A stretch of 64,000 nt of DNA from Pectinophora gossypiella (lineage: Eukaryota; Arthropoda; Insecta; Lepidoptera; Gelechiidae): positions 10,168,001 through 10,232,000 of the forward strand of contig NC_065408.1 of assembly GCF_024362695.1 (NCBI RefSeq). The letters are read 5' to 3'. The position numbers were made by a program, and so were the translations under genes. The notes under the pieces are model-generated. The model saw only the letters and a list, made by a program, of their open reading frames with translations. It had not been told where the DNA came from and made no database searches. Within the stretch, counting starts at the first letter, position 1; the number at the start of each line of letters is the position of its first letter. Below, piece after piece: positions 33,618-45,605 of the stretch.

Positions 33618-34066
33618 GTAGTAGGCTGAGCTGTAGGCCATCTACGGGGTCCACAGGTGGCGGATAGTGGAACGGCCATCAGATATGATGGTTAGCTGCG
33701 AATATAAAAATAAGCAGTCCCCAACCAAACAGCGACAGGATTAGCAGAACGTAGTGGGTAGCTCACTGTGACGGGCTAACCTATAAAATGCTACTTAGAT
33801 TCTATGACGATCTTGTGACGTAGCGAGTAGGCGCCGCTACTGCAAAAGCGCACCCCTATTGCCGGACAGCAGCGGTATCAGTACTGGTTTGAGGCCGAGG
33901 AAATGGATTCTGGTAGGGCTCTAGCTAGAACATCACCGATTGAGAAATTGGTCGGTGTACTACGGAACGGAAGGCGATTGGGGCAACCACCGTTCTACAC
34001 GCCCTTTCTATGGAGTAATGCCGATTACTCCACCGACAAGAGCGCAGCTTTTAAATAAAGAGAGAG
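33618..34066 (+). mobile_element. 449-bp retroposon with 12-bp target duplication
   Basis: Perfect direct repeats ATTCATAATATT at 33606-33617 and 34067-34078 flank the element. It begins GTAGTAGGCTGAGCTG, has GC-rich blocks such as GGTGGCGGATAGTGGAACGG, and ends AAATAAAGAGAGAG. There is no ORF. Size, duplication and A-rich end fit a SINE-like or internally deleted non-LTR element. No second copy lies in the window. Confidence 0.8.
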
Positions 34067-34249
34067 ATTCATAATATTATCTCTCTCAATTGGCTCTACG
34101 TCTTTCTCCTCTGATATCTTGCGAATATCATGCACATGAGAACATCCTGCCAATGTTTGCTTTAAATTACTTTTTTATAACAAGCGCCGTACAACTGTCC
34201 TTTATTGAAAAATGTAATTTCAGTTCTGAATGTAACATAAATAATGTTC

Positions 34250-34300
34250 TCATCATCTTCTTAGCGTTACGCCGTTTTTTACAGGGTCCGCTCACCAATC
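34250..34300 (-). repeat. SINE family C tail fragment
   Basis: ATCATCTTCTTAGCGTTACG, then TTTTACAGGGTCCGCT, is the reverse complement of the family C end. Confidence 0.5.
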
Positions 34301-34598
34301 TAAATTATGTGCAGAACGCAAAAAATATGTTTAAAATGTGCACGTGTGTTATATTGAAACAGAATAAAGTACTTTGTCTCTCCTCGAAGACCGGAAAAAA
34401 TACATCATTCTTGCAATATATGCAATAATCGGCTTTTAAAATATAAGATTATAGCCCTTGGTCCGTATGCCATTTTCTTTTCAGACTGTATTTTTTTTAT
34501 TGAAAATTCAACGCAAGTCGTCGCTTTTTACGTGCACTTAATCCATGATAAAACCCTCAAATTTATTTCTAAAAACAATATCCAAGAAAAAGAAATGA

Positions 34599-34920
34599 CA
34601 GCCTCTGTGGTCTAGTGGTTAGAGCGTTAGGTTCACGATCTGGGGGTCCGGGTTCGTTTCCCGATGCGCGGTGGGGACATTATTGAAATCACTTTGTGAG
34701 ATTTTCCGTTGTTTATAAGGACTTTGCTGGGTTGAATCACCTGATTATCCGAAAAAGTAAAATGATTCCATGCTTCGTAGGGCACGTTAGGCCGTTGGTC
34801 CCGGCTATTAGCCATAAAAACACCTCCACCAATCCGCAGTGAAGCAGCGTGGTGGAGTTGGCCCCATACCATTGGTTGATTGAGGGGTGACCTGTGCCCA
34901 AAGGTGGGACGTATTTATGT
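34599..34920 (+). repeat. tRNA-derived SINE, family A, near full length
   Basis: CAGCCTCTGTGGTCTAGTGG, GGTTAGAGCG, B box GGTTCGTTTCC (one change) and a tail ending GGTGGGACGTA. Aligns with 2962-3322 over its full length. Confidence 0.85.
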
Positions 34921-36384
34921 ATTATGTTAAAATAAATAGAGGACGTTGGCGTCAAAAACGGATTGTTAAATACGTACATACACTACAGGTCAAATTGATA
35001 ACTTCCCAGACCAACTGATTTCGGATATACCTACCTAACTAGATATAGAAAAATAATAATTGATTAAGATGAAAGCAAAAGCATTTTCTTTAATACATTA
35101 GCAAGACTCATTCCTTCTGATTCGTTCTCAAATCTGAGTAATCAGAGCACAATAAAACAATTTAACTGCCACGAAGAAAGCTCAGTTAACTGCACAATTA
35201 CCTACGGATGAATAAAATAACCCTCTTACTGGATGAGGGCAATTGTTGCACAATAAAAACTCTGAAAGAATGAAAATTGGCTCACAATACAAAAGGAGAG
35301 TTCAGTATTACAATATCTTTTGCATTCACTTGCAGCAGCCTCTTCATAATGTTCTACATAAAAGGATTTAATTTAATCTTAACTTATTCTCCTACCACAA
35401 AGGATTTCTATTAGAATACTCTAACGCTTTACTAATCTTCTCTGTATAACATTAAATAAGCAATCTTTGTGCTACATTTTTTCTCTTTTACCTTGGAATT
35501 TGTAACTTTACAGCATGTTGTGATGCACTTATTATTATGTCATAATTCTAAAATGTTACCCTCACGAGACCACTAAACTCCGCCAGTGTACCTTTTGTAA
35601 TAAAATAATTTATGAAACCTATCTCGCTGGTAATAAAATTTTCGTCATTCCTCTAGCGGTCCCCGGGAAAATTGTCTAAAATTACAAGTGTAGGTGTGGC
35701 ATTCTTGGCAGTTTTTTGCTCTCACTTTCCGTAGTAGACTGTGATATTATTTATAAAACAACTAAATTTTATATTTAAAGCGTAGTCTAATAAAGCCAAC
35801 TTCCTAATAAGCCGGTTCCAGTTATAGTAACATATTATACCTCCGTGGCTCAAGTGACCATACAATTCAAATACATAATGCCTTTCGTGTTAAAAGCCAA
35901 TCAAACAGGCGTCCTATTGTTATTATTATATCATTGAATTTGAATAAACCATAATCACTATACATAACTAATTCATTATAACTATTCGATAACAAAACAT
36001 AAGGTCGATTTGTCAATAGTTACGACGTATAATTAAGGACAAGTTTAGAAAATACACCAATTTCCCTGTATCAATAGTCTAGCTACACATACTGGAAAAC
36101 ATGTAAATGTATTTTCTCACATAAACACAAATAATTCAGAACTAGCAACCCTTTATTTGTTTTGGGATTAAAACGGTATCATAACACCCCACTATCACCG
36201 AAACTACCCCCTTGTTTTGAAACTGTACCGATCTTATTTACTTATACTACCTACGGGCATCAAAAATTCAAATTCTATCTGTATTTCGCACATACGAATT
36301 CGTTCCTGACCTTCTTTTTCATAGTTATAATACTCCCAGGGCCTCTAAAAAATTTTTCATGGTCCTATAACCATAGACGAAAAT
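34921..36384. other. unassigned AT-rich DNA
   Basis: No exon or repeat family was recognised. Confidence 0.4.
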
Positions 36385-36700
36385 AAAAAAAATATAATAT
36401 TGTGTGCTTGTAGGCGCTCGGTGGCGTAGCGGTTAACTCGCTCGGTCTGCGATTGTTGAAGTAAAGCAACTTTCGCAAAGGCCGGACATAGGATGGGTGA
36501 CCACAAAAAAAAACAAAGTTTTCATCTCCGAGCTTCAGAAGGCACGTTAAGCCGTTGGTCCTGGCTGCATTAGCAGTTGTTAATAACCATCAATCCGCAC
36601 TGGGCCCGCATGATGGTTTAAGGCCCGATCTCCCTATCCATCCATAGGGAAGGCCCGTGCCCCAGCAGTGGAGACGTTAATGGGCTGATGATGATGATGC
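36385..36700 (+). repeat. tRNA-derived SINE, family B, full length
   Basis: The head GGCGCTCGGTGGCGTAGCGG, with TTAACTCGCTCGGTCTGCG, is tRNA-like. The body has AAAGCAACTTTCGCAAAGGC, and the tail GGAGACGTTAATGGGC is followed by (GATGAT)n. An inverted copy lies at 38508-38830 and a headless copy at 58962-59232. Confidence 0.88.
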
Positions 36701-36786
36701 ATGTTATAGACATAATTATCAAAGTCGAGATTTGTCGACTTCTGATTCTACCTACAACAATAAAAGCAACAGTTTATACCTCTATA

Positions 36787-37203
36787 TTAGGGTGCTCCTA
36801 CACTAGCGAGCATTTGCTGGTAATGTAACGTTTATGATTCATATTTAAGAATTACATTACACATTGCCACCCTGACTGACGAGCATTCGCCAATAATGAA
36901 CGTGTGTGTGTGTCATGTGATTTCAGATCCTATTTAGTGCATTGTCTGTCTGTAATATTTTCATACAACTTATAGTTCAAATCAATGCGCACTATTGGTA
37001 ACACGCAGAGCATCGTACGGTTTAAATCGAATCTGTAATGCTATATGACAAGCGAATGCTGAATATATTGTATCATTAAGTGTAATGTTCGAATTAGTAT
37101 CATTAACACTATAATGCTCGGTTCTCCTCCGTGACTGATATAATACTTGAATCTATACCTTTACATTACAGGTGAATAATCGCCGGTGAAGTAGCACCTT
37201 TAT
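36787..37203. mobile_element. MITE with imperfect ~40-bp terminal inverted repeats
   Basis: The left end AGGGTGCTCCTACACTAGCG pairs with the right end CGCCGGTGAAGTAGCACCTT, and the similarity continues through GGTAATGTAA/TTACATTACAGG. Words such as GAGCATTCGCC and GCGAATGCTG repeat inside. The element is degraded, so the limits are approximate. Confidence 0.6.
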
Positions 37204-38507
37204 TATCTCTAAACAACACTATTTCTTAATCACATACTTACGTCAAGAAAGCAGAATAGCATATAACGAGACGCAAATCTACATAAATAGAAAAGTAAAA
37301 TCTATCTAACTATCCAGTATCTAAATACTAATATTTTATGTAAGTAGTATTTCGGATTCCCCAAAATACACCGTGTCAGTTTCTCAGGCAGGTATTAAAG
37401 TTTACACAGACTAAGACCTAATGAGGACATTCAATATGAATTAGCTGTTAGGGATTTACCTTTGTTTCTTTGAAGTTTACCACTCTGTGTTCACAGAGGC
37501 ATTAGTGTAAACCGTCGTAGTTTAGTACGCTTATATTGTGACTGTTAATAACACAAAATTAACAGTAATATTAGTGATAGGTACAAATACACATTCATGT
37601 CCCCTGGGACCAGGCATGTTGTCTCAATTATTTTACCGAGTGAGAGAGCTCTCCATATTTTTCTAGGTACCTTTATCTTTAAGAAGCTACGTAAATAAAA
37701 AAGACAAAAAATATAACAGTCATGTCAGCCAACCTCAAAGACAATAAAATAATGTAAACCAAAGTGTCAATCGTGACGCAAGAAATGAACCAGATGAATT
37801 TGCCAACGACGAGTCGTTTCATATAGTAGTAAACACAGCAAAATACAAAAAGCAAAAGACTTAAATAAATGATTAGTAAGTAACAGGAGAAAACATATGT
37901 AGCTTGAACATGAAACTTGAATGAAATATTCAGAATCCTCCGACTAGTAGGAAGCTTGTAGGTAAGACGGCGAATATTTTTCGGCTCTCTTGAGGATTTT
38001 TGAAGCTAAGCCTCCTGCGGGCATCGTTAGACAACATTTCCCGGCCAAGTAGTAAGTAAATGCTATCCAAGATAAATAAAAAAACTAAATAATGAAAAGT
38101 TACCCGACATTTTATGACTCTACACTTAAATTACGGAATGAATTTATAGCATTAGATAAACGAAACAAAGATCATTTTTATTTTATTTTTATTGAGAAAA
38201 CCAACAGCATTATTAAAACATATTTAACAATACTTATTGTCTATACTTAAACTAAATATACAGTTCTGAAACATCGTTATATAATTCTTAAAATTTATTG
38301 ATAACGTCGATTGAATAAAATGAATAGCTTTCAATGACTTAATTCTAAACACCGTTTTGGTGGTATTTATGACTTGACTTCAAAGTCCAGCTGCATATAG
38401 AAGCTAGCCAGCCAGCTGCCAGCTGTATGGAAGTAGAATAAAACCTCATTGGCTGAGGTATATGGATTTTGTTTTTACACATTTTGTTTGATGTTAAACT
38501 TGACAAC
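37204..38507. other. unassigned AT-rich DNA
   Basis: Only a truncated family E trace (CGGCCAAGTAGTAAGTAAAT, near 38041) was seen. Confidence 0.4.
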
Positions 38508-38830
38508 TCATCATCATCAGCCCATTAACGTCCCCACTGCTGGGGCACGGGCCTTCCCTATGGATGGATAGGGAGATCGGGCCTTAAACCATCACGCGGG
38601 CCCAGTGCGGATTGATGGTTATTAACGACTGCTAATGCAGTCGGGACCAATGGCTTAACGTGCCTTCCGAAGCACGGAGGAGCTCGAGATGTAAACTTTT
38701 TTTTTTGTGGTCACCCATCCTATGACCGGCCTCTGCGAAAGTTGCTTTACTTCAACAATCGCAGACCGAGCACGTTAACCGTTGCGCCACCGAGCGCCTA
38801 CAAGCACACAATATTATATTTTTTTAATTT
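38508..38830 (-). repeat. tRNA-derived SINE, family B, inverted copy
   Basis: The reverse complement of 36385-36700, from the (ATC)n tail at 38511 to CCACCGAGCGCCTACAAGCA and the AT-rich extension AATATTATATTTTTTTAA. Identity extends past the tRNA-like head on the 5' side. Confidence 0.88.
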
Positions 38831-39403
38831 CCAAAAAATATTTTCATGGTCCTATAACCATAAATTTTAAATCAAATATAAAAGATGTATATACATACAA
38901 GCTTATTATTCTAACGCAACGACAGATAGAACTATATCTTACTAAAAATTCGCAACCGAATATTATCACTTTGACCACTGCAGAATTCAAGCTACCAAAG
39001 AAATAGTTCCTAGCCTGGCAAACAGAAAAATACTTTCACCTTCTTCAGTTAATATAAGGCCGTTGATCCTCCACGCGTCAATTTCTGTAAGGTTTTATCC
39101 GTATTACCACTAAAGTACCGAACATTTGAACAGGTTAGGAGCAGGTCAGCGACTTGTGCTGCATTATGGATGAGGTCAAGGCCTCAATTTGGGGCGCACT
39201 GCGGCCCTATTGCATGCATCCGGAGACCAACCCTCAGGCCTATTGCTAATATTGACTATTGATATTTGATACTCTTTGACTAGAGCTAGAATAGATGCAG
39301 GACTAGTGAGTAGAGTAGTACTCATACTAAGTATACCTACAATACATGATACGTTCATTATCGCGGTACATTATAAATTATACAAATATTCAACGGCATA
39401 AAT
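38831..39403. other. unassigned AT-rich DNA
   Basis: No exon or repeat family was recognised. A more GC-rich patch lies near 39165-39240. Confidence 0.35.
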
Positions 39404-39853
39404 CGATATTTTTATCGATGGTATCCCAATTGTTTTGTTAGAACGTCTAAAGGTAAGTACTAAAATTGCATTACACCATAAAAAATATCATTAAATATGC
39501 TATTTAATTTGTATATTTTGCCCAAATTCGGAAGTATAATAAGGAAATGGCTGCAATAAAAAAGCAAAAATGGCTTTCCAGACACTTGATTGACCCGCAT
39601 TTTATAACTGAAGACGGGGGATTTATCGGTCATTTAAGAAATGAGGTCGACAGATTGGAAATTCTTTTAAAAAATGTTATGCTGCGACACAAAGGAGGAT
39701 TTAGCCGTTCTAAATTTAAAATGCGAAGCCTATTCTGTTTTAAATACTAGCAATTATGTTTTAAAAGCGGCCAAGAAGAATATGCAAAATTGGTCACAGA
39801 TAAGACTGAACAAAATCGAACACTTTGTATTCTTGTATGCTAGACTTCTATGA
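39404..39853 (+). pseudogene. unrecognised small gene or frameshifted copy
   Basis: ATG 39547 has A/G-rich context (GGAAATGG) and opens a frame whose first 42 residues look coding (KWLSRHLIDPHF, TEDGGFIGHLRNEVDRLEIL). After an A6 run near 39669-39674 the coding look passes to the next frame, which stays open to TGA 39851-39853 (EDLAVLNLKCEAY, TSNYVLKAAKKNMQNW). A single extra base in the run would explain this, giving a protein of about 101 residues. Upstream are ATCGATA-type motifs (39402-39420), a GTAAGT donor-like site at 39453, and AG-ended acceptor-like sites before the ATG. I do not recognise the protein. It could be a nested gene with an assembly error, or a pseudogene. Confidence 0.4.
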
Positions 39854-40789
39854 ATAGTTTGTTTTAGAGTAGATGGCTGGCAGGTCATAATAAGACATAA
39901 TACTTAAATATTTTATAAATTGTATTTATATCGTATTGAAAATACCATATTATTGTACTATCTCAAGAACTGCGTGGGTAATTATAATAGGATATAAGTA
40001 CTCTTTCATACAGATACTATAAAATTCTATGAAAATTCTTATTCTAAACAATTTATTCTCAAAGAAACCTACGCAGGTACTTAAATAGCTCTCTTTACTT
40101 GAATTCTGAGTACTGACTTAATTATATAATTATATTGTTTTATGAATCTTGATACTTTTTTTATGGCAATGGGTCGCTTAGGAGTACGACCATTCTGCCA
40201 ATGTCGAAATGATCAGAAAACAAACTGAAAAAAATTGATAGGTTGAATAATTTTAAACTGTAGGTAGAGAGCTAAACCTCGAGTTAACCTGCAACAAGAC
40301 AAAACAGGACGTCACAAAACGTTTATCACAATTTAATATTGTATTTACATATATATTTACAAATTAGTCTAATTAGAGGGGAGATCATCTTGATACTTGT
40401 GTAATAATTTGCAATGCATAATAATTGTTTTGATGTCTATTATTACCTTGTGTTAAAGTAGAAGTAGATTATATAAATTATTTGCGTGAGTATAATCCCT
40501 ATATCCTAGTAAGGCCCGGATTTCCAGACACAATAGTTAAACAATGGGATTTGGTTTTTAAAAGGACTTTGGGCCTTACGACCATGTACCAAATACCATG
40601 ATTATATTACATGACATCTCTGACATAAGTACCTACATCCTGAATTGGATCTATAACTAGAACAATGGGCAGCATAGCTTTGTCCATGCCTATGATTAAC
40701 ATAACAACAGACTCTAACTCGGATTGAACAGCCACAGAATAGTACTTTCAGAACATAATTATGTATTACGTGCTCAAACCTCCGGCCAA
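39854..40789. other. unassigned AT-rich DNA
   Basis: No repeat or exon was recognised. Confidence 0.4.
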
Positions 40790-40850
40790 GTAGTTAATTC
40801 CATTTGCGGCAAACCTACAACAACTCACGTCAAAAAACAAAAAAGAAGCC
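40790..40850 (+). repeat. LINE 3'-tail fragment, family E
   Basis: CCGGCCAAGTAGTTAATTCC, TTGCGGCAAACCTACAACAA, then CTCACGTC plus an A-rich end. It is more diverged than the other copies. Confidence 0.7.
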
Positions 40851-40907
40851 AGAAAGAATGTACTTAAATAAATAAAGCGATAGTAAACTGACCTATCCTC
40901 GCGGCAT

Positions 40908-41035
40908 GGTAACCGCCCCGCGCGAGTTATATCGAGGATTTCGACTAATAGCCGTACTACGTCTATCTACGTAGATAGCATTCGCTGTGTCTGTTGGTCG
41001 AAGCCCTCGATATAATTGGCGTGCAGACCCTGCTG
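40908..41035. mobile_element. palindromic MITE, copy 1
   Basis: The whole stretch folds on itself around the perfect palindrome CTATCTACGTAGATAG (40963-40978). Outer arms TATATCGAGGATTTCGACTA and TGGTCGAAGCCCTCGATATA pair with few mismatches. A related copy is at 43700-43833. Confidence 0.8.
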
Positions 41036-41499
41036 ATTTTATTAGAGCCGCACTTATAGGATCAACTTCTTGTGGCTGAAGATAAATGTGCACATTATAG
41101 GTTCCTTAGATTGTCCTCGACTATAATTCTTCCATCATACCCAAACCGATGTCTACGGCATTATCACGGACAATGGTATAGGTACTGAAAATTTTAGATG
41201 TACACTTTATCCCATAGGTATAATACTTTATCCCGATTACGTGTTTGATCAAGTAAATGTAAATAATATACGCGTAATCCTTATACATAAGGCAACATTA
41301 ATAATGGATCATCCAAATAACTTTTGCAAAAGTAATCACAAAAAGGCCTTCAATCTCCAGTACCTATATCACAGCGAAATCGAATCACCTGCGAAAATTG
41401 AAACCTGTTAAGTTTGATAAAATTTATTAAACGTAGTTAACGGAACGCCGGTACATGCATTTTGTATGTGCTCTTTTATAAAAAAAAACGTCTTCCAGA

Positions 41500-41770
41500 A
41501 TGTTACAATAAATAATGTATTGGAAGTGGGTGTATAATACTATACAGTTCTGCCTGCCCCATCGAAGATACAGGCGTGATGTCCTGTGCTGTTATGTGAA
41601 AACATTAGTAATTCTTACTGCATACAGAGTCGGGAACGCGGGACAAGCGGGGGCGGGCCCCGGCGTCGATCTTCTAGTACCGCTTTGTCCACTCTGTGTG
41701 CATCAAGCTTAACTTACAAAGCCATTCCGAGAGCTGTCAGTCGGCTGACAACATGGCACAAACACTGAAA
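41500..41770. other. GC-rich patch in AT-rich DNA
   Basis: The block GGGACAAGCGGGGGCGGGCC (from 41641) and neighbours are far richer in GC than the flanks. One frame from an AG at 41625 (SRERGTSGGGPRRRSSSTAL) runs to TGA at 41768, but no family is recognised. It could be an exon, a promoter island or a repeat remnant. Confidence 0.25.
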
Positions 41771-43699
41771 GCATTTCAGCCCCAGAGGACGAGATGGTAC
41801 TTTATACCACTTTCAACTCCTTTAATTTTTTACTTACCAAAAGACATTCAACAAAACAGTCGTATAATTTCGTAATTGAACCCTCAACTTTTACGTTAGC
41901 GTGACGCTAATTTGATGATGAGAAAACTTTTCTTATTTGACTATAATGTGTTCATTTACACTGTATTGTGTTAATGGCGCCTTATACTAATATTAGAGGT
42001 ATGTACTTCAACACGTAACAAATTCCTGCTGCTTTGAAGTCGGTAGAAACGAACCCAACCCTGAAAAGTGATCCGATAAGTCAGATTGAAATGTTTGAGT
42101 CGAAAAGTCAGTCGTTATTTCACTGAGTGCCGGTAGCAAACGCCTGTCTTATTAACCTTGTCAAGACGCACTTGATCGTGATCTTCGGAGCATTGGGCGT
42201 CGGCAAAAATAAAATCTCTAGAAGTGACACTCAGTAGCAGCTGAAAATAAATTATGGCTATCGAATAAAGAAATACACCGCCCAGAGCAACTTTCACTAT
42301 CAACAAAACATTTATGTAAAAGAAAAAAGATACCTGTGCCCAAACATGAGTACAAAAAAGTTATAACTCGCGTGTCGGTATCTCCCTCAGGGACTGTGTA
42401 GGTAGCTAGAGGGGGACGACGGATTATTTTAACGATAATGGAGAGATCTAATGCAACAACAGAATAACAAATAAGAGATTTTCACGAGATATGGAGGAGT
42501 CAAGTAAAAATACATAAATTCAGTTATAGAAAATATATTATTATCAAATAAAAATGAAACTTTGTTCGTAAAAAGCAATTTCTCATTAAACTGTAGACAA
42601 TTCAATTTACAAAATATTATCGATGTTTTCGTACCCACCTATGGTGTCAATATTCAATGTAAGCATATTGTTGAAAAAGCGTTTAGGGTAGCGCAGATTT
42701 ACTTAGTCAACTCTAGCACGAATCTGTTTGTATGTTACCCTGAATGATAACTGTAATGCTGACGGCATCCACAGTACTGTAATAGCATGCAAGGTAAGCC
42801 GGATTAGCGGAAACATAGCCCTGTCTGGCTCTTCCATTTGGCCTACAATCTAGTACCTACTGGGGACATGTTTGTTACATAGTTGGCGACCGCGAGTTTG
42901 ACGAAAGCCACCTACTGGCTACCAGCCAAATCGAAGCCAGACTAGACGCATCCATGCATTCGTAAATAAATGTCGAATACGCGATGGCAGTTACGTATTT
43001 CCTGGTACCATATTTTGACTATGATACACGCGTATTGATTGTTACTGCCCAATCAATTCATACGTGATATTCTGGTACCTACTGCCAATTTATGAAGACA
43101 TAGCTGATTCGCATATAACTACTCTACTTTACATTTTAAAGGCGCTGGTTTATAAACATTGTTATCGTCAACAAAAGTTAGTGAAAATATTTTAGTAATA
43201 GAAGTAATAGGCACCTAAAGTCTAAGGAGTTTTTCAGAGCTACCTACGTTACTTTCCGTCACTCGACTTCGATTTTCGTATTCAAGTAATAACATAACGG
43301 ACGTTTATAGAACAAGGACTGAGAAACTTGTCGTTTTATACTAGTTTCATGTTCTTCAATAATATTTGGTCTACTATACCAATTATAATTCAAATCGCAG
43401 ATATCAATGAACAGACCGAATCCAATTTGATCTGTCCAATATGCCCTTAAGTAAGTAGATTAATCCCATATACACAAGTAGAATTTTTCATAATGTTTGC
43501 TTCATAAACCTTAAAGGAAATTGATCCTACAATAAAGGTCTAAGTAGATAGACTCTAGCTTGCTGTTAAGAAGCCAATTAACTTCAGCTTATGTTATAGT
43601 TGAACACTGTAACTTTGTGGAATTCCTACTCTACTCATATTACCACCTACACACTTTGTTCCTCTTAAGCACTTAATTGAAAATCATACCTGTACGGGT
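41771..43699. other. unassigned AT-rich DNA
   Basis: No exon or repeat family was recognised. Confidence 0.4.
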
Positions 43700-43833
43700 T
43701 CCGCGGCGCACGCGGTCTTTTTTTTATATCGAAAGCTTCGACCAATACCCATACGATGTTTATCCACGTAGATATCATTCGCTGCGTCTATTGGTCAAAA
43801 CCCACGCGTAATTCATGCCACGCGCGCTGTGAC
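43700..43833. mobile_element. palindromic MITE, copy 2
   Basis: The centre TATCCACGTAGATA and the flanking words CGACCAATAC / GTCTATTGGTC pair with each other. The ends GCGCACGCGG and CCACGCGCGC extend the palindrome. It shares ATCATTCGCTGCGTCT / AGCATTCGCTGTGTCT with copy 1. Confidence 0.7.
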
Positions 43834-44621
43834 TGTTGTAGTTTTAACTTTTAATATGCTTAGGTACTCTGGACATTTACATTACGAAACAGAACGGTAT
43901 TCTGATTATTGAAAAGTTTTTTTTTAAATAATATACGCTCGCGTTTCACTACAATCTCACCTGATGGTAAGTGACGATGTAGGTTAGGGTGGATCGCGCG
44001 TATCTAGTAAATGCTTATTCATTCTAGCCTTGAAGAGTCCCAGATTATAACGAGTTGGAAAAACAGACGACGGCAGGTATTTCCAATATTTCGATTCGCA
44101 TTAAAAAGGTATAACGATTGATTTCGTAAAACGCTCTTAGATACTTACCAATGCTTTGGCAGTAGACATTGAAAGGACACAGAGAAGATTATCATAACCC
44201 TCGCACAAAGATAACTTCAGTTTATTTTTTTTTAATTCCATTATTACTTTATTCTATTACTTAATAAAAACAGTTTCAACTTACCTCTATATTCCACAAG
44301 TTTCTAAAAGTGGTATAAGTTAGTTTCATTTTGCAGGAAAGTATGAGAATGTTCCTAAGTATTATAGTGGTGTTCAATTACATACAAATATAATAAAGTC
44401 TGCGGTCGGTGAATTTCATTTCAATTCTGCTGTGGTGTGGTCGTCGGAGAAAAGTTTGCAATATGGAATCCACTTAGCACCAGTGTGACTCGTATTGCCG
44501 TCGTTTTCAAAGCAAATTGTAGTTTGAAGTGTCGAGTTTCCCTACCGTGCAAGCTGTGAACTAAAAATATGAAAAACCAAAAGATTATGAGTGTCTAGAA
44601 TTGAATACGATACGAATACCA
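43834..44621. other. unassigned AT-rich DNA
   Basis: No exon or repeat family was recognised. Confidence 0.4.
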
Positions 44622-44745
44622 AGGTTTTCCGCGAGTTGGAAGGTAGTCGCTTCTGTAAAAAACCGGACCTATGTTCAGGTTATATAAGCGGACCCTGTGA
44701 AAACGGAATAACATAGGGGAGACGACGACACGGACCATACGAATA
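44622..44745 (+). repeat. SINE family C 3' fragment
   Basis: GAGTTGGAAGGTAGTCGCTT, CTGTAAAAAACCGGACCTAT, TTCAGGTTATATAAGCGGAC. Lacks the 5' half. Confidence 0.75.
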
Positions 44746-45119
44746 ATATAATACTTTGCTTGCAAAAGATAACTAGAACATAACAGTATCACGCCTGTAT
44801 CCCGAAACGGGTAGGTATAGGTCAAAATGAAAAAGTGCATTGAAAATGATGCGCGCTGCAATAAGTACACCATAATCATCTGCTGCATTTTCAGAGGGTC
44901 TGCTAACCTGAAGACACACACTAATTTGGTACTCACATTTTTTTTTATAAATACTAATTTAAACACTCATAGGCTTATAAAAGACGTGAGGTACCTGTTA
45001 CAGGAGACATCTATAATATAAATAAATATTTGTCAAAATGCTCATAAAATAGGTAAGCCAATATTTGTCAGTAAGCAGGTATTTGTTTTACCTACTAAGT
45101 GAAAAAACTGCTTTTGCTT

Positions 45120-45184
45120 TTTTTTTTTTTGACGTGATTTATTGTACGTAGATTTGCCGCAGATGGCATTAACTTCTTGGCCGG
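45120..45184 (-). repeat. LINE 3'-tail fragment, family E, with possible target duplication
   Basis: A T run, then GACGTGATTTATTGTACG, AGATTTGCCGCAGATGGC and TTGGCCGGA. The flanks CTGCTTTTGCT (45108-45118) and CTGCTTTGCT (45187-45196) differ by one base and may be a target duplication. Confidence 0.75.
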
Positions 45185-45475
45185 ATCTGCTTTGCTATGC
45201 GACTCTGTATTTTCTTTCGCAAAGGATATCTAAGCTGTATTTTTCGATACAAAAGCCTTTAGCTGAACCAAAATTTATGACAAAATTCTTTGTTCCTTTT
45301 CTTTTGTCTTATCGTCTGGTTTCACTTGCTCGTCTCTGGTCCCTGATTAATGTTTCTTCATATTTCTCGTTCTACTCAGTTGTAAGCATCCTTAACAAAT
45401 TGGCAATACTCATCAATCTTTTAAATGTGCTTATCATCTATGTTTTTAAGTTTGTTTGTATGTCACAGTTTTTAA

Positions 45476-45605
45476 AAACACAGTTGGCTCGACCAATATA
45501 GATGCCAATACGGCTCACCACCTATCACGTTGGTCTAACAAAAACGTCGGGGAGGTGTGGGTACTTAGTTCATATTGCGATAGATCAGATATACCTCTGA
45601 ATACC
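45476..45605 (+). repeat. dispersed repeat (copy 2), partner of 574-688
   Basis: AGTTGGCTCGACCAATATAG, ATACGGCTCACCACCTATCA and GGGAGGTGTGGGTACTTAG match the copy near the window start. Confidence 0.65.

Noticed and set aside
44595..44966. 123-residue - strand ORF
   Set aside because: It overlaps a family C SINE fragment; part of the same translated phrase (GPVFYRSD) appears in the - strand ORF at 46850-47152, which is also in a family C copy.
45142..45501. 119-residue + strand ORF with many hydrophobic residues
   Set aside because: It begins inside a reverse family E LINE tail and ends inside another dispersed repeat; the hydrophobic look comes from T-rich DNA.
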